32,187 nt of DNA from positions 34,081 to 66,267 of the forward strand of contig PAOW01000027.1 in assembly GCA_002710015.1 (NCBI GenBank), in the 5' to 3' direction. A program made the position numbers and the translations under genes. The notes beneath the pieces were generated by a model that saw only the letters and a program-made list of their open reading frames with translations, was not told where the DNA came from and searched no databases. Every line of letters begins with the position of its first letter. Positions within the stretch are counted from its first letter, which is position 1. This DNA is from Methanobacteriota archaeon. GTDB taxonomy: Archaea; Thermoplasmatota; Poseidoniia; Poseidoniales; Poseidoniaceae. Positions 24,991 to 32,187 of the stretch are shown here, one piece after another.

Positions 24991-27276
24991 TTACTTTGAT
25001 TCCATTTCTATGATTTTATCTCGAATAATTGCGGCCCTCTCGAAGTCCAATTCTAGCGCAGCCTGATTCATCATCTTCTTTAATTCTTCAATTGTAAAAT
25101 CGAATTCTTCAATTGGTTGAGAAATATTGCTTTTTACAGAATTTGAGGTGCTCCACATGCCTGCTCCGACTTTCAAATTGCTCGCCCAATTCCCATCTTT
25201 TCTTCCCCCCTTTGAAGCGACTAATCTTTTACCACCAGCAGTACCAGCAATCAGATCTTCAATGTCGCCTCCCATAACTGGGAGTGCCTTTTGTATTGTA
25301 ACAGGAACAATTCCATTATCATCATTATGCCTCGACTGTCTTTCTCTTCTTTCAAGTGTTTGACGTATTGCTGCACCCATTGGAGGACTTACAGAATCAG
25401 CATACAAAATTACCCGCCCATTGGAATTTCTTGCAGCTCTGCCAATGGTCTGTAAAAGGCTTCTCTCATTTCTTAAGAAGCCTTGACGGTCAGCATCAAA
25501 GATAGCTACAAGACTGACCTCTGGAATATCCAATCCTTCCCTCAGTAGGTTGATTCCGACGATGGCGTCTATGTGACCGATTCTAAGCGCATTAATAATT
25601 TCAGTTCTCTCAATAGTGTCGATCTCAGAATGCAGATAATGCGCCTTGATTCCCATCTTGTTGAGATACTGAGAGACTTCTTCTGCAAATTTGATTGTGA
25701 GAACAGTAACGAGGGCTCTCTCTCCCTTCTCGATTCGAGCATTTATTTCTGAAAGTAAGTCAGCAACCTGGCCTTCCGTGCCTCTGACTTCTATTGCGGG
25801 GTCTAATAGGCCGGTAGGTCTAATCTCCATTCTTGGGATATCTTCAATCATCTGTAACATATCATACATACTTTCAGAGTCGGGATGCTTTTTCGAGTAT
25901 TCTGGTTCATTGACGCCGCCTCCGCCTGAAGCATGCCTCAAACCTAGCGGGATCTCTTGCTCAGTCGTCTCACAAAAGTGCAATAACTCTCTTTCACCTG
26001 GTGTAGCGCTGACATAGACCATTTGGGGGACTAAACTCTGAAATTCATGTATCTTCAATGGTCGATTGTCAGCAGCAGACGGCAGTCGAAAACCATGCTC
26101 AATCAAGTTCAATTTCCTACTTCGGTCTCCTCCATACATTCCGCCTACTTGCGGTAGAGTGACATGGGATTCATCCATAATCACTAGGAATTTTTCAGGA
26201 TCTCCATGAAATTGTTTAGCTGCTGCTGAAAAGAAATCTAAGAGGCAGTATGGCCTTTCTCCTGGACTTCTTCCATCAAAGTGCATAGAATAATTTTCAA
26301 CTGCGGTGCAGTGTCCTACTTCGCGGAGCATTTCTAGGTCATAATTGGTCCTCTGATCCAGCCTGTGTGCTTCTAACTCCTTGCCTTCAGATTTCAACTC
26401 AGCAATTCTTCCATCCAACTCGGTCTCTATATTCTCAAGTGCATTTTCGAATCTTTCTGGCGATACCATGAAGAATTCCTTTGGGTGTATCCAGGCTTCT
26501 TCTAATTCGTCAAGGATTTCCCAAGTGACAGGGTCGCAAATCTGTATGTGTTCTACTCCATCAAATCCAAACCTAATTCTCAAAGGATCATCTCTACTCG
26601 GCATCCAAACATCCAGGTTTTCTCCTCTTAATCGAACCTGCCCTCTCTCAAGGTCTGTTGAAGTTCTTGCATACTGTAGAGCAACCAACTCTCTAATCAG
26701 ATCGATTGGTTCAATTTCTTGACCGACATGAATTCTGCAGTGGTAAGACAGGAATGTTTCAGGGGCATTAAGTCCGTATATGCAAGATACAGATGAAACG
26801 ACGATACAATCAGGACGACTGACTAGGCTGGCAACCGTGGCAAATCTTTCTTGTTCAATTCTTTCATTTATCGAGAGTTCTTTATCGATGTACAAATCTC
26901 TTTTTGGGAGGTATGCTTCTGGTTGGTAGTAATCATAGTGTGATACAAAATACTCGACGCCATTATTAGGAAATAAACTGGCCATCTCTTGGTACAGTTG
27001 TCTCGCTAATGTTTTGTTGTGACTCATTATCAGTGTGGGGATGTTCAACCTCTCAATGAGGTGTGCCATTGCGAATGTTTTGCCCGATCCCGTTACACCT
27101 AAAAGGACACATCTTTCTTGTTTATTTTTCAATTGAAAAACTAATTTTTCAATTGCTTTTTCTTGATCTCCCGCTGGGCTATGTTTTGACTGTAATTCGA
27201 ACTTTGAGATTGAAGGAGAAAGCGTGTCTTTTACAGCCCCTTCCAGGGCCTTCGAGATGTCGAAGGGGTCGCTCAT
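24991..27276 (-). CDS. uvrB: Excinuclease ABC subunit B
   Basis: LLGVTGSGKTFAMAHLIERLNIPTLIMSHNKTLARQLYQE, EYFVSHYDYYQPEAYLP, VSATPGE, RPTGLLDPAIEVR, NLLREGLDIPEVSLVAIFDADRQGFLRNERSLLQTIGRAARN, C-terminal UVR motif. Confidence 0.96.
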   Translation of the reverse strand: MSDPFDISKALEGAVKDTLSPSISKFELQSKHSPAGDQEKAIEKLVFQLKNKQERCVLLGVTGSGKTFAMAHLIERLNIPTLIMSHNKTLARQLYQEMASLFPNNGVEYFVSHYDYYQPEAYLPKRDLYIDKELSINERIEQERFATVASLVSRPDCIVVSSVSCIYGLNAPETFLSYHCRIHVGQEIEPIDLIRELVALQYARTSTDLERGQVRLRGENLDVWMPSRDDPLRIRFGFDGVEHIQICDPVTWEILDELEEAWIHPKEFFMVSPERFENALENIETELDGRIAELKSEGKELEAHRLDQRTNYDLEMLREVGHCTAVENYSMHFDGRSPGERPYCLLDFFSAAAKQFHGDPEKFLVIMDESHVTLPQVGGMYGGDRSRKLNLIEHGFRLPSAADNRPLKIHEFQSLVPQMVYVSATPGERELLHFCETTEQEIPLGLRHASGGGGVNEPEYSKKHPDSESMYDMLQMIEDIPRMEIRPTGLLDPAIEVRGTEGQVADLLSEINARIEKGERALVTVLTIKFAEEVSQYLNKMGIKAHYLHSEIDTIERTEIINALRIGHIDAIVGINLLREGLDIPEVSLVAIFDADRQGFLRNERSLLQTIGRAARNSNGRVILYADSVSPPMGAAIRQTLERRERQSRHNDDNGIVPVTIQKALPVMGGDIEDLIAGTAGGKRLVASKGGRKDGNWASNLKVGAGMWSTSNSVKSNISQPIEEFDFTIEELKKMMNQAALELDFERAAIIRDKIIEMESK

Positions 27277-27288
27277 ACTTCCATCATC

Positions 27289-28014
27289 CTAAGGCAAATA
27301 CAGTCCGCCATTAACATGAATAACAGCCCCTGTAATGTAGTTCGCTTCGTCGCTCACAAGGTATGAAACTGCTTCTGCTATATCATCTGGTGTTCCAATC
27401 CTTTTCAAAGGTACTTCCTCGATTCTGCTTGCACGCTTTTCGGGCGTGTCGCCAGCGAGAATATCTGTATCAACAAATCCAGGTGCAATGATGTTGACTC
27501 TCTTTCCGTCAGCCCCAACAGCCTGGGCTAACGAGCGAGCCCACAGAGCAAGTGCAGCTTTTGATGCTGAGTAGTCAGCACCATGTGGAGAACCTCTGGT
27601 TCCTAATTGGCTTCCAATAACACAAATTCTAGCTTCACTATTCAAGCTGGATTTTACTGAATCCCAAACTAGGAATGAACCTTCAAAATTAGTTGACATG
27701 GTCCTTCTCAGGTGTGCATAGTCCAGTGATTTTGCATCAATTCGATCATATCTGCCGTGATTTAAGACCAAAACCTCGATTCCTTCACTAACCCAAGGGT
27801 GTGTAGCTAGGAGAGCAACTTCTCTCGCATCGGTAACATCGCAGTTTACTGCGACCGCATCTATTCCCGAGTTTCTAATATCGTCAACCAATAATTCTGC
27901 GGGTTTTGATGAAGTAGAGTATGTCAGTAGTATTCTGTAACCATCTTCTGCTAATTTTCTTGATATTGCGGCCCCAATTCCGCGACCTCCCCCAGTCACT
28001 ATTGCTGTCCGCAT
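27289..28014 (-). CDS. SDR-family oxidoreductase (FabG-like)
   Basis: AIVTGGGRGIGAAISRKLAEDG (TGxxxGIG), LVLNHG, YSASKAALALWARSLAQ (YxxxK), GAVIHVNGG. Confidence 0.9.
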   Translation of the reverse strand: MRTAIVTGGGRGIGAAISRKLAEDGYRILLTYSTSSKPAELLVDDIRNSGIDAVAVNCDVTDAREVALLATHPWVSEGIEVLVLNHGRYDRIDAKSLDYAHLRRTMSTNFEGSFLVWDSVKSSLNSEARICVIGSQLGTRGSPHGADYSASKAALALWARSLAQAVGADGKRVNIIAPGFVDTDILAGDTPEKRASRIEEVPLKRIGTPDDIAEAVSYLVSDEANYITGAVIHVNGGLYLP

Positions 28015-28044
28015 AATTATCGCACTTGGTGGTGTTTGAATAAA

Positions 28045-28422
28045 TCACTGGAGAAATTTAGCAAGTTGGGGTGGCTGCCACCCTTCAGGTTTCATTACCT
28101 TCCCATCTTCTCTCCGAATAACTTTCCCGTCTACTAATTTCGCCATATTAGATCTATGTACTTCATTAAAAGCATCATCGTAAATCTCTTGCATGCCATG
28201 ATTGATTATAGTTCCAGCGAGGATATATGCAATATCTGCGAGTGCGTCTAGGACTTCTACAAGGTCACCTGTTCTGGCTGCTTCTGCATATTCTTCAACT
28301 TCTTCGCTAAGTAATTTTATTCTCAACTCAATAAGTTCGTCAGAACTTAGGCCTGGCTCTGTGAGATATGGTATTTCGAAAGCTTCGTTAAACTCAAGCA
28401 GGGATTTCACAATCGGATTCAT
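28045..28422 (-). CDS. MazG-like / phosphoribosyl-ATP pyrophosphohydrolase-like NTP-PPase
   Basis: LLSEEVEEYAEAARTGDLVEVLDALADIAYILAGTIINHG (EExxE...ExxD helices of all-alpha NTP-PPases). Confidence 0.75.
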   Translation of the reverse strand: MNPIVKSLLEFNEAFEIPYLTEPGLSSDELIELRIKLLSEEVEEYAEAARTGDLVEVLDALADIAYILAGTIINHGMQEIYDDAFNEVHRSNMAKLVDGKVIRREDGKVMKPEGWQPPQLAKFLQ

Positions 28423-28448
28423 GCATTGATGTAGGAGGACTCACTCTA

Positions 28449-29252
28449 TCAAATTTGCATACTCAAAAGAAGAATCCAGCCAGTGGCAGCATGACCTCTG
28501 AACCACCAGGTTTGGAAGTTGTTACCTCCAACAATTATGATTGATATTATCACAGCCAGCGATGCGATAGTTCCGTAAACGGAAACGGTAGAAAAAGCGA
28601 ATGCCCACAATGGTATAGAGAGCAGCATAACTGTCATCGTGGTAGGTGGTTGAAATCTAGCGGGAAAGGATTTCACTCCGTTTTTTCTATCGCTTTCAAT
28701 ATCCATTTGTGCATATCCAAGGTCGAACGCAGCAATCCAGAGTAACACTCCAACCGAGACTAATAGTAATTCAGGATACCAGTCACCAGACATAACCTCT
28801 CCTCTGATCCCAACCCATGCGCCAGCAGGTGCTAATGCAAGACAACCACCAAGCCACCAATGACACATCCACGTAAACCGCTTGAGGTATGGATAAACAA
28901 CGAATGCAATAACTGGTATTGGAGATAGGTATAGGCACAGAGGATTCAACATCCAAGCACCAGTAACCAACATTAGAAGGAAAATACTGCAAAGGACCCA
29001 GGCTGTTTGCATAGACATCGTTCCAGCTGCAAGATGTCTTTTTGCTGTTCTAGGATTTGCTGCATCGATGTCCTTGTCAATTATTCTGTTTAGACCCATT
29101 GCCAAACCTCTTGCTCCAATCGCTGCCACAAGAATCCATACTAGTTGCGAGATTGTGGGTTCTCCTGCCATGTAGGCCCCAATGAAAACGAATGGAAGGC
29201 TGAATAGTGTGTGTTCGATTTTAACAAATGATGAAATTTGCTTCAAATCCAT
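28449..29252 (-). CDS. UbiA-family prenyltransferase
   Basis: GLAMGLNRIIDKDIDAANPRTAKRHLAAGTMS (NxxxDxxxD) and second Asp-rich DLGYAQMDIESDRKNGVKSFPAR; polytopic. Confidence 0.9.
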   Translation of the reverse strand: MDLKQISSFVKIEHTLFSLPFVFIGAYMAGEPTISQLVWILVAAIGARGLAMGLNRIIDKDIDAANPRTAKRHLAAGTMSMQTAWVLCSIFLLMLVTGAWMLNPLCLYLSPIPVIAFVVYPYLKRFTWMCHWWLGGCLALAPAGAWVGIRGEVMSGDWYPELLLVSVGVLLWIAAFDLGYAQMDIESDRKNGVKSFPARFQPPTTMTVMLLSIPLWAFAFSTVSVYGTIASLAVIISIIIVGGNNFQTWWFRGHAATGWILLLSMQI

Positions 29253-31178
29253 CTACATCACCAAATTGTTTGGCCAAGGGGGTAAATCAAATCTCTCAAT
29301 TGCTTCCAATGTTTCAGGATCGTGCATCGTAATTGCTGGCCATCTTCTTACAACACTCGGCCCTTCTTTTGAGGGTATTGGAGTTGTTGCATCCCAAAAG
29401 ATTCTACCATCTTCCACGATGAAATCACGCTCAGCTGCGAAGCGAGATGTTAGTTGCCAGAGCAGTCTTCTTTTGGCACCACTTCCATGTAAATCTAAGT
29501 CATTATCTGTGAAGAATAACCACCTCAATTCATTTTTGGAGTCTAATTGCCAAATTGAATTTCGCAATTGAGAAATTTTTTCCCTCTGTTTAGAAGCATT
29601 TTCTTCATCAGGCCATTGAGAACCCGTTCTTGGCTCAGGCTTTCCATCGATATCTAGGGTTACTACCAGCATAGAATTCCTCAACAATAAACAGCCTTCG
29701 ACACCATCTATTTGCATTACTCTTTCAACAAATGTATTATCTACGCCAGGTGGATTTTCTTGCCCTCTTCTCCAAGCCGGACATTCATCAACTGGCGATC
29801 CCTCAACAGGATTTCCACTTCGTGGGTCAGCATCTACAATTCTAGTGGCATCTATGATAACTTTGGAATGAACATTCTCAAACGTGGAAGCAGGTTCTAA
29901 CGAATCACTTACCATTCCGTCCAGAATTGTAATGTCGCTATTTGGGTCGACTCTATCATTCAATGCGTCAAGTAGAGCTTCCAAGTCATCAGGCGACTCG
30001 TCGGTAGCAATCATAATTTTAAGAAACATCATTTGTCCAGCACCCAATAACCCTAAACAGGTCTTTCTTGCTTGTCTTGGGTATCTTTGCTTACTTTTTA
30101 CGATAGCTAAATTGTGAAAGCCAGTTTCAAGTGGGAGGTGAACATCTAGTACATCTCGATGTTGAAATGAGAGTATTGGCCTGAATTGCTTACCGATTGC
30201 TTCTCCAAGATATCCATCTTCCATGGGAGGCTGACCAACGATAGTAGCAGGCAAGATTGCATTTTTTCTTCGAGTTATTGCGGTGACATTCAAGACAGGA
30301 TATTGGCCAGTTAAAGAATAAAATCCGAAGTGGTCTCCAAATGGCCCTTCAGTTCTGGTTTTCGTTGCATCGACCCATCCTTCGATGACGACGTCTGCAT
30401 CAGCAGGGACTAGCAGATCTTGCGTCAAGGCTTTGGTAATTCTAAGTCTCTTTTTCCCTAAGAAGCCTGCAAACATGTATTCTTCCAAGTTATCCGGTAG
30501 TGGTGCGATTGCTGAGAATATCAGTTCTGGTGGCCCGCCTATACAAATTGCAACTGGCATTTTACCTTCAGGCCATGCAGCGGCATGGTCAGCTCCGTGC
30601 TTGTGTATTTGCCAATGGAGACCAACTTCTTTTGGACCGAAAACTTGACCTCTATACATGCCTAGATTATGTTCACCAGACTTTGGGTCTTTTGTAACAA
30701 CTAGTGGCAGTGTAATGTATCTGCCTCCATCCATTGGCCATGTCTTTGGTATCGGTAATTTTGTCACATCTGTTTCCATTACAACTCTTTGACATGAGCC
30801 CTTTCTAACTTTTTTAGGAGGCATAGATATTGCATCTCTAAGCAAGGGCAAACCAGTCCAGGGTTTTTTCACAATACCTCCGATATCGGGCTTCATCAAT
30901 GCTACCAATCTTTCACCAACTTCCTTTGAATGAGCCGCACCCAACGCCCTCAACGTCCTGTCATGCGATCCAAAAAGATTCATTGCAAGCGGAATTTCAC
31001 TAATTTCTCCGTTTGGTAAGCGGGGTTTTTCAAACAATACAGCCGGGCCATTTGTTTTCACTAACTTATCAGCAATTGCACCAGCTTCCAGTTCGACGTC
31101 TACTGGTTCACTAATTGTCATCAGTTCGCCATTCTTTTCTAAATGGCTGACCCAACGACTAAGGTTAACCCAGGCCAT
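29253..31178 (-). CDS. UbiD-family decarboxylase
   Basis: NLGMYRGQVFGPKEVGLHWQIHKHGADH, MPVAICIGGPPELIFSA, TRTEGPFGDHFGFYSLTGQYPVLNVTAITRRKNAILPATIVGQPPMED; immediately upstream of the UbiA gene. Confidence 0.92.
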   Translation of the reverse strand: MAWVNLSRWVSHLEKNGELMTISEPVDVELEAGAIADKLVKTNGPAVLFEKPRLPNGEISEIPLAMNLFGSHDRTLRALGAAHSKEVGERLVALMKPDIGGIVKKPWTGLPLLRDAISMPPKKVRKGSCQRVVMETDVTKLPIPKTWPMDGGRYITLPLVVTKDPKSGEHNLGMYRGQVFGPKEVGLHWQIHKHGADHAAAWPEGKMPVAICIGGPPELIFSAIAPLPDNLEEYMFAGFLGKKRLRITKALTQDLLVPADADVVIEGWVDATKTRTEGPFGDHFGFYSLTGQYPVLNVTAITRRKNAILPATIVGQPPMEDGYLGEAIGKQFRPILSFQHRDVLDVHLPLETGFHNLAIVKSKQRYPRQARKTCLGLLGAGQMMFLKIMIATDESPDDLEALLDALNDRVDPNSDITILDGMVSDSLEPASTFENVHSKVIIDATRIVDADPRSGNPVEGSPVDECPAWRRGQENPPGVDNTFVERVMQIDGVEGCLLLRNSMLVVTLDIDGKPEPRTGSQWPDEENASKQREKISQLRNSIWQLDSKNELRWLFFTDNDLDLHGSGAKRRLLWQLTSRFAAERDFIVEDGRIFWDATTPIPSKEGPSVVRRWPAITMHDPETLEAIERFDLPPWPNNLVM

Positions 31179-31257
31179 ACCACACCGTAGAATTGATTCT
31201 TCATGAATACTTGTCTTGTTCCGACTGATTGAAATCTCGCATCACATACGCTGTAAC

Positions 31258-32187
31258 ATGGCGGACTGTGACCTGCTAGTAATCGGCGCCGGTCCCGGAG
31301 GTGGGTCGGCAGCCCTACATGCTGCTAGAGCCGGGCTTTCAACAGTAATTGTCGAGGCAGATTCAGACGTAGGTGTTCCCGTGCACTGCGGAGAATGTCT
31401 GTCTCAAATTGCTGTTGACAATCTAGATTTGGAATTACCAGACGAAGTAATAGCTCTAGATTGTAAAGGAATAAGAGTGATATTCCCTGACGGCACATCT
31501 AGGCTACTTACAGAGAAAGGTTACGTCCTCGAGAAACACAAGTTCGAACAGTGGTTGTGCAGTGAAGCAGTAAAATTGGGAGCTCAGCTTAAACTATCAC
31601 ATAAGGTAAAATCAATGGAAAGAATTTACAATAGCAAAAATGAATTTCTATATTGGAAAATTGATGGTAAAGGAGACGCATTTCCAATCGAATGCAAAGC
31701 AGTAATTGACGCATCAGGTGTCACGGGGGCTGCAACAAAAATACTCGAAATGGGAACGCAGATTGAGATGATTGCAGGAATCCAGTATGAGATGACTGAC
31801 GTTGAAAATGACGGCTATCTCGATTTCTATCTTTGGCCAGAATATTCACCACATGGATATGTGTGGATGATTCCCAAAGATGGTGGCAGAGCGAATGTAG
31901 GACTAGTGACTACTGACAAAAAAGGTGCAATAAAATATCTTGATAAGTTTGTAAATGAAACCTACTTGAAAGAAAAAGAAATACAAAATCCAGAATGGAG
32001 AAAGCCAGGGATAAAACCCCGGCCTTTTGGAGGCACAATCCCTATCTCTGGACCACGAGAGATAACTACTGCGGACGGTTTGATACTTGTTGGCGATGCT
32101 GCAGGATTTACGTCTCCTCTATTTGAGGGAGGCTCGCATCTTGCGTTGTGGTCAGGTAGACAAGCAGCATTAACAATGGCTGAGGCA
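31258..32187 (+). CDS. Geranylgeranyl reductase family FAD-dependent oxidoreductase (3' end truncated)
   Basis: ATG 31258: MADCDLLVIGAGPGGGSAALHAARAGLSTVIVEADSDVGVPVHCGECLS... and GLILVGDAAGFTSPLFEGGSHLALWSGRQAA. Open to the window edge. Confidence 0.88.
   Translation, partial: MADCDLLVIGAGPGGGSAALHAARAGLSTVIVEADSDVGVPVHCGECLSQIAVDNLDLELPDEVIALDCKGIRVIFPDGTSRLLTEKGYVLEKHKFEQWLCSEAVKLGAQLKLSHKVKSMERIYNSKNEFLYWKIDGKGDAFPIECKAVIDASGVTGAATKILEMGTQIEMIAGIQYEMTDVENDGYLDFYLWPEYSPHGYVWMIPKDGGRANVGLVTTDKKGAIKYLDKFVNETYLKEKEIQNPEWRKPGIKPRPFGGTIPISGPREITTADGLILVGDAAGFTSPLFEGGSHLALWSGRQAALTMAEA

Noticed and set aside
27249-27266. CCTTCGA/TCGAAGG inverted repeat near the uvrB start
   Set aside because: Falls within the uvrB coding sequence (FDISKALEGA), so codon constraint explains it adequately.
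29182-29571. 129-aa plus-strand ORF
   Set aside because: Antisense to the UbiA/UbiD junction; both sense genes are clear.
1-32187. tRNA/rRNA genes, CRISPR arrays, transposases, integrases or prophage genes
   Set aside because: No T-loop-like or cloverleaf sequence in the intergenic gaps, no regularly spaced repeats and no mobile-element proteins recognised; intergenic space is minimal.

Overview
The window is a gene-dense archaeal chromosomal segment. It resembles marine Euryarchaeota (Ca. Poseidoniales / Marine Group II-III), but that lineage call is inference from gene content: DacZ-type diadenylate cyclase, Hjc, a deoxyhypusine synthase-like protein, a geranylgeranyl reductase and S26B signal peptidase alongside bacterial-type UvrB, SerS and FolC. 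About 23 protein genes are supportable. One of them is a TIGR03790 + PA14 surface protein on the minus strand at 1..1520, which the ORF track misses because it runs off the window edge. I saw no RNA genes, CRISPR arrays or mobile elements. The most notable items are: (1) a presenilin-like GxGD intramembrane aspartyl protease with a ~390-aa propeller-like domain inserted between predicted TM3 and TM4; (2) a macro-domain protein with an altered NAAN motif, 9 nt upstream of a DacZ-like c-di-AMP synthase; (3) a RuvC/RNase H-fold-like protein divergent from Hjc; (4) a plant/fungal-like PI-PLC X lipoprotein carrying GCTDxxAxNYD repeats; (5) a ~42-aa insertion in UvrB; (6) two similar 7-bp/3-nt GC-rich hairpins upstream of membrane or surface protein genes; (7) repeated convergent 3' CDS overlaps. 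All calls come from reading the sequence; no database search was run.
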